Positions 1 to 5,222 of a stretch of 6,807 nucleotides of DNA are shown here, in pieces. Each line of letters begins with the position of its first letter. Within the stretch, counting starts at the first letter, position 1. Origin of the DNA: Planctomycetota bacterium (GTDB lineage Bacteria > Planctomycetota > MHYJ01 > JACPRB01); NCBI GenBank assembly GCA_016200125.1, contig JACQFK010000581.1:1-6807 (forward strand), read 5' to 3'. The notes beneath the pieces were generated by a model. It ran no database searches. It was given only the letters and a program-made list of their open reading frames with translations, and was not told the DNA's origin. Position numbers and translations under genes: made by a program.

Positions 1-783
1 GAGCCTCCCGGCCCGGCCCTCATCCGGCTCCTCGGACCGGAACATCCCCGCGAGCTGCGGGCCGGAGCCGCCACGATGTTGGGTCAACTGGAAATCCATG
101 AATCGCTTCCCTCGATCGGGAAACTGCTCGAAGCCCGGGATCTCACGGTCCGAAACGCCGCCGCCTCGGCGCTGGGCGATCTTGGGGACAAGGAAGCGCG
201 GCAGACTCTCGAGGGACTTCTGGACGACGGGGCCCTGTCGACCCGTATGCGGGCCATCCGCTCCCTGGCGAAGCTGAAGCTTCCGGAGGTCATCCCTGCG
301 CTGCGCCGGCGCCTGGCCGACGAGTACCGCGAGATCCGCTTGACCGCGGCGGAGGGTCTCTGCCATCTGGGATCGTCGGAGGGAGTGCCGATCCTGCTCC
401 AGGACCGGAACTATCTGGCCTTCCTGAACGCCTTGCGTCAGCCCAGGCTGTGGCAGCAGCTCAGCAGCCGGAGAATCAATATCGACGGCGGCGCTCTCAA
501 GAGCGAGTACTTGGAGATCCTCGAGAAGGAAGCGGGCCTCCCCTTTGAAGGCGCGAAGGAACTGACCGCCAGGGAAGAAGGCTGCATCCTGTGGTCCGCC
601 CGCCTGGATCCCATCCGTCAGGATCCCTCCTGGCGGCGGATCACGGTCCTCGAAGGGGTGGAGATGCTGGCGTCACCGAACTATGCCTTCGTGCTCGAAG
701 CGGATCGCATCCGCCTGCTGCCGCCCGCCGAGGCGCTCAAGTTCTGGACGGACTGGTGGGAGCAGGAGGGGAAGAAGAAGTGA
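1..783 (+). CDS. HEAT-repeat protein with STN-like C-terminal region, 3' part (5'-truncated by window)
   Basis: The reading frame is open from base 1, so the ATG at 76 is internal: the 25 codons before it already read as HEAT sequence (PALIRLLG...RELRAGAATMLGQL). 260 residues are visible. Residues 1 to about 135 hold about four HEAT-type helical pairs, with recurring signatures such as TVRNAAASALGDLGD, RMRAIRSLAKL and EIRLTAAEGLCHLG. HEAT solenoids are generally protein-binding scaffolds. From about residue 157 the sequence changes character: RINIDGGALKSEYLEILEKE, then after about 50 residues NYAFVLEADRIRLLPP. This alternation of a strand, an amphipathic helix and an 'xxFVLExDRIRLL' strand pair resembles the small STN (secretin/TonB short N-terminal) fold, but this is by eye only. 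The protein ends in a Trp-rich, charged tail (FWTDWWEQEGKKK). The 3' end overlaps the convergent membrane-protein gene by 47 bp. The N-terminus, and so any signal peptide, lies outside the window. HEAT identity is firm; the role is unknown. Confidence 0.85.
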   Translation, partial: EPPGPALIRLLGPEHPRELRAGAATMLGQLEIHESLPSIGKLLEARDLTVRNAAASALGDLGDKEARQTLEGLLDDGALSTRMRAIRSLAKLKLPEVIPALRRRLADEYREIRLTAAEGLCHLGSSEGVPILLQDRNYLAFLNALRQPRLWQQLSSRRINIDGGALKSEYLEILEKEAGLPFEGAKELTAREEGCILWSARLDPIRQDPSWRRITVLEGVEMLASPNYAFVLEADRIRLLPPAEALKFWTDWWEQEGKKK

Positions 784-1369
784 CACTCCCCACCCGGAGC
801 GGATGGTCCTCCGTGAGGACGAGGTTCTTTCCGAAGGTCACGCGGACCTCGACCGACCACCTGATCTTGAGCGGCTCGCTTTCCAGGCTCGCGGCGGCGT
901 CGTCGGGAATCCGCAGCGACCCCTGCAGCAGCGCCTTGCGGCCCTCCCGGTCTACGGCACCCGCCGAGCCCAGCGGCAGGGAGACCGTCTCCTCGATGAG
1001 GCCCCGGTGGATCTGCTTCCGGCAGACGACGCGCGCCTCGAGCTTCCGGATCCAGGAATGATCGCGGGCCTGCTGGACGAAGCAGTCCAGGGGCCGACCG
1101 GGCAGCGCCGGCTGTTCCGACACCTCCACGACCGTGTCTCCGGCGACCAGCCAGCGCATGAAGTCGTAGGCCCAGAAGGGGAGGCAGACGAGGCCGAAGG
1201 CCCCGAGGACGACGGCGAGGGTCCACTTGCGATGGGCTTCGTCATCGCTGCCATAGACGAGGATGACGATGCCGACGAAGAATCCGAAGGTGACGATGGT
1301 CGAGAACAGAAATGAGGACCAGCGGGGCCAGCGCAGCGGGAGCACCACGGCGAGGCGGCGGCCCTTCAT
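737..1369 (-). CDS. Two-helix membrane protein with a C-terminal soluble beta-type domain, unknown function
   Basis: 210 aa and not recognised as a named protein. Two hydrophobic helices lie at about residues 19-39 (FLFSTIVTFGFFVGIVILVY) and 49-68 (WTLAVVLGAFGLVCLPFWAY), joined by a short acidic/basic loop (GSDDEAHRK). About residues 77-195 form a soluble region with beta-strand alternation (GDTVVEVSEQPALPGRPL; EARVVCRKQI; LKIRWSVEVRVTFGKNL), like an immunoglobulin- or arrestin-like sandwich on a membrane anchor. The last roughly 15 residues are Ser/Pro-rich low complexity and coincide with the overlap into the convergent HEAT gene, so they may be a late extension past an ancestral stop. The start ATG overlaps the stop of the deacetylase gene as ATGA (1366-1369), and AAGGA directly abuts the ATG (spacing zero). 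Translation therefore probably depends on coupling. It is the third gene of the minus-strand operon. That the gene is real is likely, from the membrane pattern and the tight coupling; its function is unknown. Confidence 0.75.
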   Translation of the reverse strand: MKGRRLAVVLPLRWPRWSSFLFSTIVTFGFFVGIVILVYGSDDEAHRKWTLAVVLGAFGLVCLPFWAYDFMRWLVAGDTVVEVSEQPALPGRPLDCFVQQARDHSWIRKLEARVVCRKQIHRGLIEETVSLPLGSAGAVDREGRKALLQGSLRIPDDAAASLESEPLKIRWSVEVRVTFGKNLVLTEDHPLRVGSVTSSSPPAPTSPSRT

Positions 1370-2121
1370 TCCTTGCGCAGGTCCAGGTGGCTGATGAGCT
1401 TCACGCCGCGCGCCTGGACCGCCGCCTTGACCTTGTCGCTCGTGAAGGCGCGTGTCACGCCGGCGCGGTCGGCGCCCACGTTCTCGTAGCCCCTATGGCC
1501 CATCGCGCGCATCTCCTCGGAGTCGACGCCGGGATGCTCGACGATGATCCAGGAGCCCGGCTCCAGCTTCTCGATGACGGCGGCGAGATCGGCCTCCTTC
1601 TGCTCCGGCGTCTTCTGCGCGCCGCTCCAGCCGCGGACCCCCTTGAGCCCCTTCGCCTCGAGACGGAGCCCGAACTCCTTGCAGAGCTTCTCGGTGACGG
1701 CCTTCGCTTCCGGCGTGCCGGTGGCCGCGCCCATGTGGGCCGACGCGTGGCTGAGCCGGGGAAGGTGGCGCTTCAGCATCTCGATCTGCGCCCGCAGTTC
1801 GCGCTCGATCTCCTCGGGCTTCGGGTTCGCATCGAAGAGGCCCGTGCCGGGCGGGAAGTCCTTGCGCTGGCGGGTCATGGGGTAGAAGTAGCCGTCCTTG
1901 TCCGCGAGGCTCGGCGATGCGGTGAGCGGGCGCCACTTCACCCGCTCCCACTCGCTGGTCAGGCAGAGATGGATGCCGACGTCGATGTCGGGATTCGCCT
2001 GCAGCTTCTGGACGGCGTCCAGGAACCAGGGGCCGGGGACGATCACCTCGTCCGCGCGGACCAGAAGCCGGATCTCCTTCTCCTGAGGCAGGAGCGCCAG
2101 GAGGAGCAGGGCGGATTTCAT
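1366..2121 (-). CDS. YdjC/ChbG-family carbohydrate deacetylase, apparently lacking the catalytic Asp-Asp segment
   Basis: 251 aa. Family hallmarks: DVGIHLCLTSEWERVKWRPL (His51, a metal-ligand position), LSHASAHMGAATGTPE (His125/His129), WIIVEHPG (His196), and a C-terminal AGVTRAFTSDKVK motif. YdjC/ChbG enzymes are metal-dependent deacetylases of N-acetylated sugars such as chitooligosaccharides. They normally start with a strand ending in an ADD motif (general base plus metal ligand), followed by about 25 residues of loop and helix and then a strand leading to PWF. Here IRLLVRAD (17-24) runs straight into EVIVPGPWF (25-33), so the second Asp and the following helix are missing in frame. Two metal histidines remain, so the protein as written is probably inactive. 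A short hydrophobic N-terminus (ALLLLALL) could be a weak signal peptide. The start at 2121 is supported by AAGGA (2131-2135, spacing 9) and by an ATGA overlap with the lipoprotein stop. The longer open frame upstream is antisense-like noise over the lipoprotein gene. Second gene of the operon. Confidence 0.88.
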   Translation of the reverse strand: MKSALLLLALLPQEKEIRLLVRADEVIVPGPWFLDAVQKLQANPDIDVGIHLCLTSEWERVKWRPLTASPSLADKDGYFYPMTRQRKDFPPGTGLFDANPKPEEIERELRAQIEMLKRHLPRLSHASAHMGAATGTPEAKAVTEKLCKEFGLRLEAKGLKGVRGWSGAQKTPEQKEADLAAVIEKLEPGSWIIVEHPGVDSEEMRAMGHRGYENVGADRAGVTRAFTSDKVKAAVQARGVKLISHLDLRKE

Positions 2122-2927
2122 CGCGAGAAGTCCTTGGAGTAGCGGCCGAGCAGCAGCTCGACGTCGTTCTCCATGATGTACATCTTGCCGCGGGCGCGCT
2201 TCGTTTCGCCGGGGTTGAGACCGCCGAGGCGGAAGTCGTTGTGGAGGCAGATGATCACGCCTTGGAAGAGCTCCTGGGTGGGCTCCCAGGCGGTCGCCCA
2301 GAGCCATTCGTTGTTGGCCGAGACGCAGCCGATCAGCCGGTTCGAGGGGACGTCGGGGCTGTGGGGGCGCGGGTTGCAGTCCGCGCGGTTGATGCCGGGC
2401 GGGATGTAGAGCTGGCCGCCCTTGTAGATCGCCTCCTCGGTGCGGCGCGCCTGGTCGAGGAAGGTCCGTTTGCCGTTCACGAAGATAAAGGACCTGGAGA
2501 CGTAGCTCTTCTGGTCGCAGCCGGTGAAAGGGCCCACGCGGACGCAGGGCTGGACCCATTGCGCGTCGACGTAGGCCTTGCCCTTGTTGACCGCTTCGAC
2601 CCGGAACTCGATCTCACCGAAGCCCGCGCTGATGTCGGAAGTGACTTCGACGCCCCCCTCGACCTTGGTGAGCAGGCGGATGGTCTGGCCGTTGTCCGAG
2701 ATCTTTTCCGTGGTGTGGGGGATCGTGGTCTCCTTCCAGACCCGGTCCCGCGCGCCGGCGCGGCAGAAGGCCTCGAGGTACCAGGTCTCGATCTTGCCGC
2801 CGGGGAAGGGCCCGGAGACCGTGAGCATGTTCTTTTCCCAGGAGATGCCCAGGGGCGGTTTCTGCTTTATCTCCGGAGCGGCGCATCCGCAGACGAGTAG
2901 GACGAGGCAGGCCAGGCGGCGCATCAT
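2118..2927 (-). CDS. Putative lipoprotein of an uncharacterised family (possible carbohydrate-related beta protein)
   Basis: 269 aa from the first of two adjacent ATGs (2927 and 2924). The N-terminus MMRRLACLVLLVCGCAAP is a short signal peptide with a possible lipobox V-C-G-C, giving Cys15 as the lipidated residue; Cys13 is an alternative. The mature part is rich in predicted beta strands. Notable segments are GGKIETWYLEAFCRAGARD (43-61), AQWVQPCVRVGPFTGC (122-137), NPRPHSPDVPSNRLIGCVSA (185-204) and AWEPTQELFQGVIICLHND (213-231). The density of Trp, Pro, Asn and His motifs suggests a conserved ligand-binding or enzymatic face. No named family is recognised with certainty. Upstream frame extends to 3047, but that part only translates the palindrome and is rejected. 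AGGA (2933-2936) lies 5 nt from the first ATG and 8 nt from the second. The stop overlaps the deacetylase start (ATGA, 2118-2121). As first gene of an operon with a sugar deacetylase, a role in surface or periplasmic glycan handling is a reasonable but unproven inference. Confidence 0.82.
   Translation of the reverse strand: MMRRLACLVLLVCGCAAPEIKQKPPLGISWEKNMLTVSGPFPGGKIETWYLEAFCRAGARDRVWKETTIPHTTEKISDNGQTIRLLTKVEGGVEVTSDISAGFGEIEFRVEAVNKGKAYVDAQWVQPCVRVGPFTGCDQKSYVSRSFIFVNGKRTFLDQARRTEEAIYKGGQLYIPPGINRADCNPRPHSPDVPSNRLIGCVSANNEWLWATAWEPTQELFQGVIICLHNDFRLGGLNPGETKRARGKMYIMENDVELLLGRYSKDFSR
2131..2135 (-). promoter_or_regulatory. Shine-Dalgarno AAGGA for the YdjC-like gene
   Basis: AAGGA on the minus strand lies 9 nt before the ATG at 2121. 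It fixes the start within an open frame that otherwise continues far upstream across the lipoprotein gene, and it agrees with the ATGA junction. Confidence 0.65.
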
Positions 2928-2931
2928 GGCT

Positions 2932-2937
2932 ATCCTA
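2932..2937 (-). promoter_or_regulatory. TAGGAT: Shine-Dalgarno (AGGA) or -10-like element of the lipoprotein operon
   Basis: The minus strand reads TAGGAT-AGCC-ATGATG. AGGA is well placed as a ribosome binding site (5 or 8 nt to the two ATGs). The same hexamer also matches a -10 box at 4 of 6 positions and is placed so that transcription would begin at or near the second ATG. Sequence alone cannot separate the two readings. A weak TTTCAA 16 bp further upstream (2954-2959 on the plus strand, at the palindrome edge) could serve as -35. Confidence 0.4.
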
Positions 2938-2954
2938 CGATGTTGCAAGGCGGT

Positions 2955-3019
2955 TGAAACCAAACAAACCGTTTGATTCGTTGCAAACTGCAACGAATCA
3001 AACGGTTTGTTTCGTTTCA
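2955..3019. repeat. Long AT-rich palindrome in the divergent intergenic region (candidate operator or cruciform)
   Basis: The perfect arms are 24 bp (2962-2985 and 2989-3012) around a 3-nt centre AAC (2986-2988). After one C/C mismatch (2961/3013) a further 6 bp pair (2955-2960 with 3014-3019), giving 31-position arms with one mismatch. The arms are about 38% G+C in a window near two-thirds G+C. Each arm has its own dyad CAAAC-N-GTTTG (2965-2975 and 2999-3009). The element lies between the starts of two divergent genes and touches the likely -35 zone of both. That fits a shared operator for a dimeric repressor. A hairpin in RNA or a cruciform in DNA would be the alternative. There is no T-tract and no upstream gene running into it, so a terminator is unlikely. 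Confidence 0.9.
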
Positions 3020-3032
3020 CGACAGCGCCGGG

Positions 3033-3038
3033 TAGTAT
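3033..3038 (+). promoter_or_regulatory. Candidate -10 element TAGTAT for the 3047 gene
   Basis: TAGTAT matches TATAAT at 4 of 6 positions and ends 8 nt before the ATG at 3047, so a start point about 7 nt downstream would fall at the start codon. No Shine-Dalgarno sequence precedes this ATG (the 8 nt are CGAGTCCA). The -35 region would lie around 3010-3016, inside the right end of the palindrome, with no good consensus there. This fits an expression signal for a leaderless or near-leaderless mRNA whose promoter is covered by the palindrome. Confidence 0.45.
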
Positions 3039-3046
3039 CGAGTCCA

Positions 3047-4135
3047 ATGAAGGGCACGGTCGTCTACTTGTACGCCTTCGACCTGGCGAACGAGATCCGG
3101 ACCTCGCAGGTCCGCGAAGTCCTCTCCCAGAAGCCGTTCCCCTTCCAGATCCGGCTGGGCGCCGCCGCGCCCAAGGACGTCCCCATCTACTCGCCCCTCA
3201 CGATCAGCCTCAAGCCCCTCGAGTGCGAGACCAGCGTGGGCGCCCTCACCCTCAAACCTTTCGTCAAGGTCTTCGACGTCGGCGCGATCTCGATCTCCTA
3301 CGAGGCGGCCTTCAACACCCCCTCCATCGGTGATCTCGTGCCGTACCACCAGCTCCGCATCGGAAAGGAAAACCTGGGCGCCCTCGCGGAACGGCTGGCG
3401 GCCGAAGTGGCCCGCAGCCTGGCGCCCTTCATGAGCAAGCCGAATCCGGAGCGGCCGCCCGTGGAGGCTTACACGGCCTTCTGCCTCTCCGACGTCGGCG
3501 CGCCGGTCCCCGACTGGGTCCGGACCCACCGCGCCGAGATCGCCGGCCTGCTCAACGAGGAGTCCGAGTCCGGCCGGCTGGCCGAGCGGCAGATCGACGA
3601 GACCCTGAGCCATGCGCTCGCCTACACCCGCGAGGATTTCACGGTCGTCGACTGGGACGCGGCGCTGGTCGTCGACACCAGCGGCTACGTCGACGACGTC
3701 CTCTTCATCATCGAGCTCGCGAACCTGCAGCTCGAGGAGTTCCGGCTGCTCGACGACCGCCTCGACCGGCTCTTCCTGAGGGCCTACGAAGACCTGGAGC
3801 GCGAGTCGCGGCTGGCCAACCTCCTCTTCGCCTCCGACGAGCGCCTCAGCGCGCTGCGCCGAATCCGCATGGACATCACGAAGATGTCCGAGGAGCTGTC
3901 GAACATCACCAAGTTCGTGGGCGACTGGTACCTCGCGCGCGTCTACCTCTCCTGCAAGCACCGCTTCCACCTGGGGCACTGGGAGGCCTCGGTGGACCAG
4001 AAGCTCCACGAGATCGACCGCCTCTACACGCTGGTCCACCAGGGGGTCAACGAGAAGCGGATGCTGCTCCTCGAGCTGGTGATCGTGGGACTCTTCCTTT
4101 TCGAGGTCGTGGCGACGCTCATCCTCAGGAAGTAG
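3047..4135 (+). CDS. Uncharacterised tail-anchored membrane protein, loosely RMD1/DUF155-like
   Basis: 362 aa. Residues 1 to about 130 are a soluble alpha/beta region (GTVVYLYAFDLANEIR; KVFDVGAISISYEAAF). The segment FTVVDWDAALVVD (198-210), followed by IIELANLQLEEFRLLDDRLD (221-240), is the most motif-like part. It leads into a long helical, charged region (about 220-335) likely to form coiled coils. One membrane helix closes the protein (about 339-359, LLLELVIVGLFLFEVVATLI), followed by a short RK tail. That plan gives a large cytoplasmic part with a C-terminal anchor. A soluble N-terminal domain, a helical bundle and a C-terminal 'LE.. II..LF..EVV' helix resemble RMD1/DUF155 proteins, but sequence identity is not obvious and no function is assigned. 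The start at 3047 was chosen because the upstream frame (to a TTG at 2954) only translates the palindrome. There is no Shine-Dalgarno sequence. The end overlaps the convergent GT9 gene by 11 bp. Confidence 0.85.
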   Translation: MKGTVVYLYAFDLANEIRTSQVREVLSQKPFPFQIRLGAAAPKDVPIYSPLTISLKPLECETSVGALTLKPFVKVFDVGAISISYEAAFNTPSIGDLVPYHQLRIGKENLGALAERLAAEVARSLAPFMSKPNPERPPVEAYTAFCLSDVGAPVPDWVRTHRAEIAGLLNEESESGRLAERQIDETLSHALAYTREDFTVVDWDAALVVDTSGYVDDVLFIIELANLQLEEFRLLDDRLDRLFLRAYEDLERESRLANLLFASDERLSALRRIRMDITKMSEELSNITKFVGDWYLARVYLSCKHRFHLGHWEASVDQKLHEIDRLYTLVHQGVNEKRMLLLELVIVGLFLFEVVATLILRK

Positions 4136-5222
4136 GGGGCTTCGAAAGCTCCTTGAGGAGGTCCGTCACCGCGGCGAAGGCGTCGTCCACCGTGATCGCG
4201 TCCATCGAGCCCTGGCCGAGGTCGCCCTTGAGGACGACCCGGTGGTGGGGGTTGTAGGGGCCGTAGGTGCGCGGATCCTTGGGGCCGAAAAGCGCCACGC
4301 TCGGGGTCGACACGGCGCTCGACAGATGAAGGGGTCCGGAGTCGCAGCCGACGTAGAGCTTCGCGCTGCGGATCAGCTCGGCGAGGTCCAGGATCGTCCT
4401 GGTTTCCATCGCCAGCATCGCCTGGCCGCGGCTGCCGGCGACGATCTCCTCGGCCAGCGGCCGCTCGCCCGGCCCCCAGGTGATCACGGGGCGCAACGGG
4501 GTCTCGCGCCCGATCCGCTCCGCGAGCGCGGCGAAGCGCTCGGGCTTCCAGCGCTTCATCGCCCCGAAGTCGCTGGTCCCGGGATGGATCGCCGCGTAGC
4601 CCTTCAGGCCGTTCGCCGAGAGGAAGCCGTCGACTCGAGCGCGGCTGTCCCGGGTCTCGGGGAGGCGGTAGCCGGCGGAGCCCACCGGCACGCCCAGGTG
4701 GCCCACCAGCGAGAGGAACTTCTCGACGCGGTTGATCTTCTCCGTGCCCCCGGGCGGGGTCACGTGCTCATTGTTGAAGAAGTAGTTGTTCTCCTTGCAG
4801 TGGCCGCGGCTGAAGCCGACCCGGCGCCGCGCGCCGCTCAGCAGGCCGTGGAAGGCCCCCTTCAGGTTGCCCTGGAAGTCCAGCGCGACCGTGTACTGCT
4901 CGCGGCGGATCTCGTGGAGGAAGGCGGAGAATTCCTCGAACATCGTCCACCAGTGGATCGGCTGGTGCAGGTAGCGGGCCCAGCGCTTGCGACGGTAGAG
5001 GTGGACCCGGTCCACGGAGGGATGGCGCGAGACGAGGTCCTCGGCGCGGTCCTCGACCACGTAGCCGATGAAGGCGTCGGGCAGCCCGCGGCGCAGCGCC
5101 TCGAGGGCGGGAAGCGTGTTGATGACGTCGCCCACGGCGCTGAGCCGGATGAACAGGATCCGGGGGTTCGCGGGAGTCACCGTCATCAGTCGCAGCGCCG
5201 ACACGGCGGCGTCCGGGGTCAT
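4125..5222 (-). CDS. Glycosyltransferase family 9, LPS heptosyltransferase-like
   Basis: 365 aa, the normal size for the family. The N-terminal Rossmann-like half has ILFIRLSAVGDVINTLPALE (22-41) with Asp32 at the conserved catalytic position of WaaC/WaaF-type enzymes. DFQGNLKGAFHGLLSGARRR (115-134) and RVGFSRGH match the acceptor-side region of heptosyltransferases. AAIHPGTSDFGAMKRWKPERF (210-230) is the central donor-site motif, and CDSGPLHLSSAVSTPSVALFGP (293-314) is the C-terminal D-x-G-P-x-H nucleotide-sugar signature. GT9 enzymes move heptose or a related sugar from an ADP-sugar to the LPS inner core at the cytoplasmic face of the inner membrane. Exact donor and acceptor cannot be read here. 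The ATG at 5222 overlaps the stop of the Kdo-hydroxylase gene as ATGA, and no Shine-Dalgarno sequence is visible, so translational coupling is likely. A second ATG at 5186 would give a more usual short N-terminus. The open frame continuing upstream to 6404 is a shadow of the upstream gene. Confidence 0.93.
   Translation of the reverse strand: MTPDAAVSALRLMTVTPANPRILFIRLSAVGDVINTLPALEALRRGLPDAFIGYVVEDRAEDLVSRHPSVDRVHLYRRKRWARYLHQPIHWWTMFEEFSAFLHEIRREQYTVALDFQGNLKGAFHGLLSGARRRVGFSRGHCKENNYFFNNEHVTPPGGTEKINRVEKFLSLVGHLGVPVGSAGYRLPETRDSRARVDGFLSANGLKGYAAIHPGTSDFGAMKRWKPERFAALAERIGRETPLRPVITWGPGERPLAEEIVAGSRGQAMLAMETRTILDLAELIRSAKLYVGCDSGPLHLSSAVSTPSVALFGPKDPRTYGPYNPHHRVVLKGDLGQGSMDAITVDDAFAAVTDLLKELSKPPTS

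Noticed and set aside
76..783. HEAT protein as a complete gene starting at the ATG at 76
   Set aside because: The frame is open to base 1 and the preceding codons continue the HEAT pattern, so the true start is outside the window.
2122..2559. N-terminal extension of the YdjC-like open frame
   Set aside because: Low-complexity Arg/Pro-rich translation overlapping the lipoprotein gene. The ATGA junction and AAGGA place the start at 2121.
2955..3019. Palindrome as CRISPR repeat, rho-independent terminator or transposon end
   Set aside because: There is only one copy, no spacer array, no T-tract, no gene transcribed into it, and no transposase or target-site duplication nearby.
2928..3047. Similar peptides (NKPFDSLQ and TNQTVC) at the N-termini of the two divergent open frames, suggesting a shared domain or duplicated leader
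   Set aside because: Both are translations of the two arms of the palindrome, reading outward into each gene. The real starts are at 2927/2924 and 3047, after the palindrome.
3017..4039. A 340-codon minus-strand open frame opposite the 3047 gene
   Set aside because: Antisense shadow typical of GC-rich DNA, rich in Val/Glu/Asp/Leu without domain pattern. The plus-strand protein has a membrane helix and coherent motifs.
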